Of a stretch of 46,631 nucleotides of DNA, positions 1 to 5,911 are shown in pieces; positions within the stretch are counted from its first letter, which is position 1, and each line of letters opens with the position of its first letter. The stretch is from Butyricicoccus sp. (GTDB lineage Bacteria > Bacillota > Clostridia > Oscillospirales > Butyricicoccaceae): the NCBI GenBank assembly GCA_020025885.1, contig JAHHRJ010000012.1, positions 1 to 46,631 of the forward strand. Reading direction: 5' to 3'. The translations under genes were made by a program, and so were the position numbers. The notes beneath the pieces are model-generated. The model was not told where the DNA came from. It did no database searches and worked only from the letters and a program-made list of their open reading frames with translations.

Positions 1-89
1 GTATCAGAGCCAGTTTCTACCGGAACTGGCTCTGTATCTAGGGGGACTGGGTTCCATTGGAAAGACTGTCGAAGTTCTTTGACAGTCTC
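1..89 (-). repeat. Two-hairpin 3'-end repeat, copy A
   Basis: This stretch matches the reverse complement of 11562-11650 with only about eight differences in 89 bases. Read on the minus strand it holds a stem GACTGTC/GACAGTC (about 65-88), a short C-rich linker (about 35-55) and a second stem CAGAGCCAGTT/AACTGGCTCTG (about 5-34). In the other copy the first stem reads GGCTGTC/GACAGCC, so both arms changed together. The cbiO reading frame runs into the repeat and stops inside it at 38-40. The window edge cuts the repeat, so its full length is unknown. Confidence 0.85.
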
Positions 90-895
90 TTTTTATACTG
101 TGTGTACAGCTCTTCTAGGGTATGGACAGGTTTGGGTAAACCCAGAATATGGCTGACCGCGTAGAGTGTGGGCTGGGTCAGTCCGCAGGCGGTCAGCAAG
201 TCGGTATCCGCAAATGCGGCATCTGGCGTGGTGTCTGCCATTAAGTTGCCCTCATGGAATAAGAGCACACGATTTGCCCATCGCCATGCAAAATCCACAT
301 CATGAGTGGCGATCAAGAGGGCAATGTCACGGGATTCCAACATAGCAAGGTTTTCTTCCAACAGACGCGCATTCATCGGGTCAAGGCTGGACGCTGGCTC
401 ATCCAGCAGGATCAGCTGGGGAGACATGGCGAGCACATCGGCAATGGAGACACGCTTTTTCTCGCCGCCAGATAGATATTGTGGGGCACGGGTGCGGAAC
501 GATTCTAGGTTTAAGTTGGAAATTGCTTGCCCCACCTGATCGCGCACGGTTTCTTCATCCCAGCCGAGATTGAGCGGACCAAAGCTAATCTCTTCTTCGA
601 CTGTGCCTGCGAGAATTTGTACATCGGGATCTTGGAATACAAATCCTACGTTGCGGCGTAAGGTATTGAGGGATTGCCGTTTGGTGGTTACAGCAGTACC
701 CTCCAAAAAGACTTGTCCGCTGGTGGGGTGCAGGACACCATTGCAGAGCAAAAAAAAGGTGGATTTTCCCGCGCCATTTTCACCCAGAATGGCAACCTTT
801 TCGCCGCGGTGGAAGGTGGCAGACAGATTGCGGAGGGCTTGTCGGCCGTCTTCATAGGTATAGCTGACGTGCTCAAAACGAATAATTTCATGCAT
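38..895 (-). CDS. cbiO: Cobalt ECF transporter ATPase CbiO
   Basis: ATP-hydrolysing subunit of a cobalt uptake transporter; it works on the cytoplasmic face with CbiQ and the CbiMN core. The 285-residue product has a Walker A GENGAGKST near residue 38-47, a signature LSGGEKKR near residue 142 and a Walker B LILLDEPASSLDP just after it, all typical of the ECF/Cbi ATPase family. The ATG at 895 has an AGGAGAAG ribosome site and lies 25 bases after cbiQ, so it is the last gene of the cbiMNQO operon. Oddity: the last 16 codons and the stop codon (38-89) lie within the dispersed 89-bp repeat, so the native C-terminus was probably replaced when the repeat arrived. The catalytic domain is intact, and loss of function is not implied. 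Confidence 0.95.
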   Translation of the reverse strand: MHEIIRFEHVSYTYEDGRQALRNLSATFHRGEKVAILGENGAGKSTFFLLCNGVLHPTSGQVFLEGTAVTTKRQSLNTLRRNVGFVFQDPDVQILAGTVEEEISFGPLNLGWDEETVRDQVGQAISNLNLESFRTRAPQYLSGGEKKRVSIADVLAMSPQLILLDEPASSLDPMNARLLEENLAMLESRDIALLIATHDVDFAWRWANRVLLFHEGNLMADTTPDAAFADTDLLTACGLTQPTLYAVSHILGLPKPVHTLEELYTQYKKRLSKNFDSLSNGTQSP

Positions 896-920
896 TGTGA
901 ATCTTCTCCTATAAAATAGG

Positions 921-1826
921 TTACCAAAAAGAGGATAGGGTCATAAGCGCACAGAGCGTAACAAGCAGGAATGCAACAAGTGCGCTGCTCCATGTAATCG
1001 GCTTCTTTTGTGTCAGGAAGCGAATCTCTTTGTCGTAGCAGCGGCTTTCCATGGCGTCAAAACATGCGCTTGCCTTGTGGAAGCTGTTGGATAAGAGCAG
1101 GGCATAGATCTGGCCAGTGGTGCGCAGGCTGCGGCGCAGACCGCAGAACCCAAGGCGGCTTTCGGCTGCGCTGCGCATCCGATGATAGGTGTCAAGGAGC
1201 AGAAAGATATAGCGGTAAATGAGAATGGCAAGGTCTGTAATGGCGTTTGGAACATGTGCACCGCGCAGAACAGCGATGATCTCGGGTATAGGCGTGGATA
1301 AGCTCAGAAAATAGAGACAGCTCATCGCACCGAGCGCACGTGCAAGCACAAGCTGGGCGGCGGTTTGGGCGGCAGGCAGAATGCTGAGATAGCCGCTAAA
1401 GCATGGAATGTCTAAGAGTCCTCCAGCCTTAGGTGTAAAATTCCAGAGCAAAGCAAGGGCACTCAGCAGCAAAAACGCGGCGGGCAGACTAAATTTTGAG
1501 AGATAGTCATGCCATGAGATGCGCCCAAACTGTACGGTCACAAAACACAGGAGTAAGGTCAGGGTCAGGGGCATCACAGGGGACTGCGCGGCAATGCATA
1601 GCATGAGTACGATCACGCTGCTCCAGACTTTAAGTGCAGGGTTGACGCTGCACAAGGCAGAGCGGCGTGCAAGGATATCTATGGAAAATACGTTGTCATG
1701 GGTGTGGTGTGCTGTGCGTAGGAAAAGCAGCCCCATGCCAAGGCTCAAAGCGAGCAGGAGGGGAAAAGGGAGCTGCCCAAGGAATAGCCAATAGAGGACA
1801 AGACTGGTTAGAATGGAAGTAAACAT
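921..1826 (-). CDS. cbiQ: Cobalt ECF transporter membrane subunit CbiQ
   Basis: Transmembrane coupling subunit that links the CbiO ATPase to the CbiMN substrate-binding part. The product, about 301 residues, has several hydrophobic segments, the usual N-terminal pair and a middle cluster, plus a cytoplasmic loop with charged residues near SAAESRLGFCG and DAMESRCYD that corresponds to the ATPase-contacting helices of the family. The start was placed at ATG 1826 because CCGGAGG lies six bases upstream on the minus strand; a longer frame to 1880 runs through a hairpin and has no ribosome site. A terminator-like hairpin directly precedes the gene, so cbiQ-cbiO may be expressed below cbiM-cbiN. 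Confidence 0.93.
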   Translation of the reverse strand: MFTSILTSLVLYWLFLGQLPFPLLLALSLGMGLLFLRTAHHTHDNVFSIDILARRSALCSVNPALKVWSSVIVLMLCIAAQSPVMPLTLTLLLCFVTVQFGRISWHDYLSKFSLPAAFLLLSALALLWNFTPKAGGLLDIPCFSGYLSILPAAQTAAQLVLARALGAMSCLYFLSLSTPIPEIIAVLRGAHVPNAITDLAILIYRYIFLLLDTYHRMRSAAESRLGFCGLRRSLRTTGQIYALLLSNSFHKASACFDAMESRCYDKEIRFLTQKKPITWSSALVAFLLVTLCALMTLSSFW

Positions 1827-1843
1827 AGGTGCCTCCGGAGAGA

Positions 1844-1883
1844 AAAATGCCCGCCACAAGCAACTGGAAGCGGCAGGCATTTT
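1844..1883 (-). terminator. Hairpin terminator between cbiN and cbiQ
   Basis: On the minus strand a 14-base stem (AAAATGCCTGCCGC with GTGGCGGGCATTTT, two G-U pairs) is followed by a T-rich tail, ending less than 20 bases before the cbiQ start. It would be a partial terminator or an RNA-stabilising hairpin inside the operon. Confidence 0.6.
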
Positions 1884-1889
1884 CTGTAT

Positions 1890-2057
1890 TTAGGGGATAT
1901 CTGAAAAGTCGAAATTCTGGTCTTTTTCTACAACGAGCGGCATCTGCTATGTTAAAAATACACGGAATCCATCAAGCATTCCTGCGTTTTTTGCCTTGCA
2001 TCTACACACGCATTGTGAAAAGTTCGGCGATTTCTTTGTTTTTCAGATACGCCCTAA
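1890..2057. mobile_element. MITE-like repeat, copy 1
   Basis: A non-coding unit of about 168 bases with imperfect terminal inverted repeats: the left end TTAGGGGATATCTGAAAA and the inverted right end TTAGGGCGTATCTGAAAA agree at 16 of 18 positions. It aligns over its whole length with 23815-23980, sharing blocks such as TCTTTTTCTACA, GTTAAAAATAC and CATTCCTGCGTTTTTTGCC. A TA dinucleotide at each end would fit TA-target insertion as used by Tc1/mariner/IS630-type transposases (inference). No transposase is encoded. Its right end overlaps the TAG stop codon of cbiN. Confidence 0.75.
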
Positions 2058-2368
2058 TCTTCTTCGCGCTTGTATTTTTTGCGTGCAACGAGATAGCCAA
2101 AGCAGTAAGCAATGATGCCTACACCAATACCGGTCTGTACACAGAACAGCATACTTTCGACCTCGCCGGGCAGCTCACCGCCGAGCGCAGTCTCCAGAAC
2201 GGGAGAGAACCAAGGCTCATAGGCTTCGCCACGGATCTCTTCTACCATTTGACTGCCCGCATCGTCGCTGCCGCCAAATTCTGCGTCCTTAATCAGGAAC
2301 AGCGGCAAAAATGCGATCAGAACAACAAGAACCAAAGACACCAGAACGGTTTTTTTGTTTTTACTCAT
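2054..2368 (-). CDS. cbiN: Cobalt transporter subunit CbiN
   Basis: Small auxiliary subunit of the cobalt ECF transporter; in the family it inserts a loop into CbiM that is needed for metal loading. The 104-residue product has the family layout: an N-terminal membrane helix after MSKNKK, an extracytoplasmic loop with acidic residues (DAEFGGSDDAGSQ, EEIRGEAYEPWF), a second helix near residues 75-95 and a basic tail KKYKREED. Its ATG overlaps the cbiM stop by four bases (ATGA), which points to translational coupling. The TAG stop codon lies in the terminal repeat of the adjacent MITE-like element, so the very end of the frame may have been set by that insertion. Confidence 0.93.
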   Translation of the reverse strand: MSKNKKTVLVSLVLVVLIAFLPLFLIKDAEFGGSDDAGSQMVEEIRGEAYEPWFSPVLETALGGELPGEVESMLFCVQTGIGVGIIAYCFGYLVARKKYKREED

Positions 2369-3120
2369 CGTGCGTCACCCTCTCTCAAAAAGCCGATCAA
2401 TTTCAGTTCTGGCTTTGCATAGGTTTCCAGACCAATGATGATCAGCATGGTCAAAATACCCTCGATGATGGCAAGGGGAAGCTGTGTGGGCGCAAATACG
2501 CCAAGGAACTTGACAGCGCTTGCAGCGATGCCGCCCTGTGCACTTGGGTTTGCAACGGCAAGCTGGATGCTGGTCACGCAGTAGGTAAAGAGATCGCCAA
2601 GGAATGCGGCAAGGAATACGGTTACCTTCTTATTGAGATTCATCTTGCCTCCGAGTTTCCAAATCCCCCAGCTGATAAGCGGACCTGCGATCGCCATGCT
2701 GAAGGTGTTGGCACCTAGGGAGGTCAGACCGCCATGCGCGAGTAAGATCGCTTGAAACAGCAGTACGATGATACCCAGAATGCTGGTGACTGCCGGTCCA
2801 AAGAGGATTGCAGACAGACCTGTGCCAGTCATATGGCTGCAACTGCCTGATACAGACGGGATCTTGAGCGAGGAGATAACAAAGATAAATGCACCAGACA
2901 TTGCAAGAAGGATGAGTGCGCGGCGATGCTCGCTCAGGGTGCGCCGGATTGCCATAAGACCTGCGACAAGAAATGGAATACAGATTACTGCCCAAGTGAT
3001 ACAGTGTACGGGCGGCAGATACCCCTCCATAATGTGCATCGCAGACGCAGCAGTGGGTACACACAGCGCGGCGCTGAACACGGCGGATAGGGACAAAAGA
3101 CGTTTTTCGTTTGTGCTCAT
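2365..3120 (-). CDS. cbiM: Cobalt transporter substrate-binding membrane protein CbiM
   Basis: Core S-component that binds Co(II) at its N-terminus and carries it across the membrane. After a cleavable leader (MSTNEKRLLSLSAVFSAALC to about residue 26) the mature protein would begin MHIMEGYLPP; the Met-His start is the known metal-binding N-terminus of the CbiM family, and this is strong support. Several membrane helices follow, including the conserved SGSCSHMTGTGLSAILFGP block. The start at ATG 3120 was chosen for its AAAGGAGG site; the frame open to 3168 would run through the riboswitch terminator. First gene of cbiMNQO, under the cobalamin riboswitch upstream. Confidence 0.95.
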   Translation of the reverse strand: MSTNEKRLLSLSAVFSAALCVPTAASAMHIMEGYLPPVHCITWAVICIPFLVAGLMAIRRTLSEHRRALILLAMSGAFIFVISSLKIPSVSGSCSHMTGTGLSAILFGPAVTSILGIIVLLFQAILLAHGGLTSLGANTFSMAIAGPLISWGIWKLGGKMNLNKKVTVFLAAFLGDLFTYCVTSIQLAVANPSAQGGIAASAVKFLGVFAPTQLPLAIIEGILTMLIIIGLETYAKPELKLIGFLREGDAR

Positions 3121-3153
3121 ATTTGAGATGTCCTCCTTTTTTGTGGCATGTAC

Positions 3154-3194
3154 CAAAAAAAGAGCCATTCCTGGGAAACATGCAGGAAGGCTCT
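3154..3194 (-). terminator. Riboswitch expression-platform terminator
   Basis: On the minus strand AGAGCCTTCCTG and CAGGAATGGCTCT pair and are followed by seven T residues. It sits about 100 bases after the cobalamin aptamer and about 35 before cbiM, which is the expected position for transcription termination when cobalamin is bound. Confidence 0.85.
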
Positions 3195-3296
3195 AAAACA
3201 AAGCTGCACATCAGTTGGTACATGCAGCGTACTTGTGCCATATATGGTTGATCCGTTCCATAATATGGGAACCTGCCAGAAAAGCAGTTATCTGTC

Positions 3297-3461
3297 AAAC
3301 AGGCAGGTCTTCCGGCTTAGGCGTCACGGCTGATCGGTCAAGCCTTCCCACGTGTACCCGCAGTGGCTGATGTTTGACCGGAGCTTTGCCTTTACGGCGG
3401 CGGTCCCGCATGGGCGTTGCACCCATTTCCCTATTCTCTCAAAGGTTTGAGCACCTGTTTG
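3297..3461 (-). promoter_or_regulatory. Cobalamin (B12) riboswitch
   Basis: Read on the minus strand, this holds the recognised B12-element parts in order: P1 arm CAAACAGG, the GGGAAatgGGTGCAA region, the core GCCACTG followed by GTGGGAAGG, and the closing box AAGCCGGAAGACCTGCC with the second P1 arm CCTGTTTG. Cobalamin binding would favour the downstream terminator, so cobalt uptake is turned down when B12 is plentiful. This agrees with the cbiMNQO genes below it. Confidence 0.93.
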
Positions 3462-3479
3462 ATGCTTTGTTGTTTCTTC

Positions 3480-3488
3480 AGTATAACA
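3480..3488 (-). promoter_or_regulatory. Probable promoter of the cbi riboswitch transcript
   Basis: Minus-strand TGTTATACT, an extended -10 element (TG, one base, TATACT), lies about 20 bases before the aptamer starts. No good -35 hexamer was seen, which an extended -10 can tolerate. Confidence 0.45.
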
Positions 3489-3894
3489 CAGAAGAAAGGG
3501 GCTGTATATGGGGAGAAGAGAAAAAATAAGATACGGACAAAGCGCGAAATTGTAAGAAGGAGCGTATGCGTGCAGGAGAATTTTTGGAGAAGAAAGAAAC
3601 GTATTATGTCATAGGTGCGCTGAATTTTTGCTGGATAATGGCTGAAAGACAGAAAATATTCTGTTTATAGATATGGTGAAAATAAAAAATTATAAAAAAT
3701 GGAGGAGAAATAAAAAGCCAGAAAAAAGTGTCATCAAAAATGGATTATGTCGGAAAAAAGATAACCAAAGGAAACAAGTGTGCCAAAGAGAGAATGGGTA
3801 AAAAATCCTAGGATTGAGCGTTTGATTTGGTTTTATAAATGAGAGTGATTCTGTATAGATTTTTGGAAAAAATCAGCAAAATAACCAATGAAAT

Positions 3895-3901
3895 TTCGAC
3901 A
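3895..3901 (-). promoter_or_regulatory. Spo0A-box match (distal)
   Basis: TTCGACA followed by A residues, the reverse complement of TGTCGAA with its T-rich 5' flank. It is a perfect core match to the 0A box known from Bacillus and Clostridium, about 530 bases ahead of spo0A. The sequence is short and the region AT-rich, so a chance match is possible. Confidence 0.35.
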
Positions 3902-4301
3902 AAAAATGACAAAAAAATATACAATAGGAGAGAAAAAAACAAAATCAGCGAATAAGACCAAGAATATATCAAGTGTTTTACTAAAAAGTAAAAAATGAAT
4001 GAAAAACAAGAAATCTAGGTGGAATGCGCGAAGAAGGGATCTTTATAAAAATATGGGATATTATGCCATAGATTTGAAAAACAAGGGCAAGTTTAATATG
4101 GATTTTGGAGATGTATGCTGTAAGATAAGGTTTTTTGCAGAGAAACTTTGTAGTATAGCTATTTTGGTAAAAAAATAAGAGATGGTATGTTGTTATGCGT
4201 CCAAAAGTTTCAGAATCCACTCTGATAAAGAGGTAAAATAATGTCAAAGGAAAAAGAAGCGCGTAGAAGTTATATAACTTTTTTAGAAAAAAAGAGAATT
4301 T

Positions 4302-4308
4302 TGTCGAA
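4302..4308 (+). promoter_or_regulatory. Spo0A-box match (proximal)
   Basis: TTTTGTCGAAC contains the perfect core TGTCGAA with the preferred T-rich flank, about 120 bases before the spo0A start. Autoregulation of spo0A by its own product is established in other spore formers; here it is inferred from the box alone. Confidence 0.45.
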
Positions 4309-4429
4309 CGAAACTTTGGCGAAAAGCTGGAAAAAGCATTGTAAGAAGTGAAAATATATGGTAAATTAAGGAAGGCGCAAAGAGGCGGTAAAACATTGAA
4401 AGATTTCTTAGAAGGTTGTGAATGACATC

Positions 4430-5197
4430 ATGAAAAGCAATATTCGAGTGTTAATCGCGGACGGAGACAAGGATTTTCGCACAGCATTGAGCGGAGCCTT
4501 GCAGGCAGAAGAAGGCATTGAGGTTGTTGCGGCGGCGGGCGACGGTGTAACCGCGCTCGAGCATATTCGCAAGGATGATCTTGATCTGGTGCTCATTGAT
4601 TTGATGCTCCCAGAACTGGACGGACTGAGCGTTTTGCACAGCGTAATGGATGAACCACATCATTTTGGTGTGTTTGTCATTTCGGCATTTGCAAGCGACG
4701 CGGTCGCGGCAGAATGTACCAGTCTCGGTGTCAACCATTTTTTACGTAAGCCGATCAGTGCGGAGGTTCTCGCAAGCCGCATTCGGCAGTGGGATCTGGC
4801 TTGTCAGAACGAAGCACCCGCACCACAGAGAGTTCCGAGTGATTTGGATCTGGAAGTGCGTGTGACAGAAGTCATCCATCAAGTGGGCGTACCGGCACAT
4901 ATTAAAGGCTATCAGTATTTGCGTGAAGCAATTATGATGGCAATTCGGGATATGGACTCGGTAGGCGCGATCACAAAGATCATGTATCCGGGCATCGCAA
5001 AAAAATTCCATACAACCGCCTCTCGTGTGGAACGTGCTATTCGCCATGCTATTGAGGTAGCTTGGGATCGCGGCGATATTGAAACACTTCAGTCGTTCTT
5101 TGGTTACACTATCTCAGGGGTAAAGGGAAAACCAACCAATTCAGAGTTTATTTCTATGATTGCCGATCAGCTGCGCTTGCAGATGCGTCGCGGCTGA
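4430..5197 (+). CDS. spo0A: Sporulation master regulator Spo0A
   Basis: Phosphorylation-activated transcription factor that commits the cell to sporulation. The 255-residue product has a receiver domain (about 1-125) with phospho-acceptor Asp57 in LVLIDLMLPELDG and the switch lysine in FLRKPI, and a C-terminal DNA-binding domain (about 145-255) with the Spo0A-type recognition block TTASRVERAIRHAIEVAW and a GKPTNSEFI end. The ATG at 4430 was preferred over GTG 4418 because AAGGTTGTGA then sits at a workable distance. Oddity: the metal-binding acidic pair, DD in Bacillus Spo0A, reads D11-G12 here, followed by D13. A terminator follows at 5217. No partner kinase is nearby, as is usual for this gene. 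Confidence 0.96.
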   Translation: MKSNIRVLIADGDKDFRTALSGALQAEEGIEVVAAAGDGVTALEHIRKDDLDLVLIDLMLPELDGLSVLHSVMDEPHHFGVFVISAFASDAVAAECTSLGVNHFLRKPISAEVLASRIRQWDLACQNEAPAPQRVPSDLDLEVRVTEVIHQVGVPAHIKGYQYLREAIMMAIRDMDSVGAITKIMYPGIAKKFHTTASRVERAIRHAIEVAWDRGDIETLQSFFGYTISGVKGKPTNSEFISMIADQLRLQMRRG

Positions 5198-5216
5198 TTT
5201 GAAGTTGGTACATACA

Positions 5217-5252
5217 GTATGCCTCTGGCAAAACAGTCAGGGGCATGCTTTT
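5217..5252 (+). terminator. spo0A terminator
   Basis: GTATGCCTCTG pairs with CAGGGGCATGC (two G-U pairs) and is followed by TTTT, 20 bases after the spo0A stop codon. Confidence 0.75.
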
Positions 5253-5329
5253 CCACGGGATGTACTTTGGGGACACGGAAATCAATTCTTAAAAATTCAA
5301 TTTATCACATAGACTGTAATCACGAAAAC

Positions 5330-5430
5330 ATGCATAGTTATTCATATAATCGATTGATTTTTCAAATAAATATACAATCGAATCATTCCTCATTTTTCGA
5401 GGAATGATTTGATTGGGCAAGATGCATAGT
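5330..5430. repeat. Long palindrome flanked by 9-base direct repeats
   Basis: A 17-base-pair stem (5375-5391 with 5399-5415; a single G-T pair) closes a 7-base loop. The unit is flanked by ATGCATAGT at 5330-5338 and again at 5422-5430. There is no T-run on either side, so it is not a standard terminator. The rest of the gap between spo0A and the tRNA shows nothing further apart from the tRNA promoter. Confidence 0.55.
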
Positions 5431-5474
5431 ATTGTCTGTGAAAATTGATTTCCATGCTTTGGGGAAATGCCCCC

Positions 5475-5502
5475 TTGACAAATGAAAGATTGATGTTATA
5501 AT
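5475..5502 (+). promoter_or_regulatory. tRNA-Cys promoter
   Basis: Consensus TTGACA at 5475-5480, a 16-base spacer, and consensus TATAAT at 5497-5502, ending 19 bases before the tRNA. It is the strongest-looking promoter in the window. Confidence 0.88.
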
Positions 5503-5521
5503 AATCTAAGAAAATGAATTT

Positions 5522-5595
5522 GGTACCATAGCCAAGTGGTAAGGCGTGGGACTGCAACTCCCTGATCCCCAGTTCAAATCTGGGTGGTACCTCCA
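5522..5595 (+). tRNA. tRNA-Cys(GCA)
   Basis: A 74-base cloverleaf with the CCA end encoded. The acceptor stem is GGTACCA/TGGTACC, the D arm GCC...GGC, the anticodon loop CTGCAAC with anticodon GCA, and the T arm CCCAG-TTCAAAT-CTGGG. The outermost anticodon-stem pair appears to be T-T. The valine T-box begins about 25 bases downstream with no clear terminator between them, so read-through into valS is possible. Confidence 0.95.
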
Positions 5596-5619
5596 TTTTT
5601 CTTTTCTTAAATATTGTAA

Positions 5620-5857
5620 ATGCAGTGAAGAAGAGGAGTACCTCTGGTATGAGCTTTTTAGAGAGCAGACGGTTGCTGAAATGTCTGTAAGCACATCTGA
5701 GGGAAGGTCGCTTTGGAGCTGAGATATTGAATGCGATCGCTTAGATATCTTCGGCTTGTCTCGTTATCGACAGAAAGTGCACACAGTTTTTGTGTGAATT
5801 TAGGTGGTACCACGGAAATCAAGGGTTTTCGTCCTATTCGGACGGAAGCCTTTTTTA
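5620..5857 (+). promoter_or_regulatory. Valine T-box leader of valS
   Basis: The diagnostic T-box sequence AGGTGGTACCACGGA is at 5801-5815. An AGAGAGC bulge element and the block GAAGGTCGCTTTGGAGC precede it; the latter places a probable specifier codon GTC (Val) at 5707-5709. A terminator stem (about 5822-5852, GTCC/GGAC core with T-run) follows. Uncharged tRNA-Val would stabilise the antiterminator and let valS be transcribed. The specifier position is read by analogy with other T-boxes. Confidence 0.92.
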
Positions 5858-5911
5858 TATTTCCGAAGCATATCCAAAAGAATTTTGAATGGTAAAAGGA
5901 GAGATCAAATC

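Larger units (their letters stand above)
3490..4400. other. AT-rich, gene-free spo0A upstream region
   Basis: About 900 bases, strongly A-rich on the plus strand and unlike the neighbouring genes in composition. The short frames inside it (for example 3417-3614 plus and 3981-4247 minus) lack ribosome sites and any family resemblance, so they were not called. A ribosome-site-like TGGAGGAGAAA near 3702 is not followed by a start codon at a useful distance. Two matches to the Spo0A box (at 3895 and 4302) are the only interpretable signals seen. It may be a long control region for spo0A or old decayed DNA. Confidence 0.5.
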
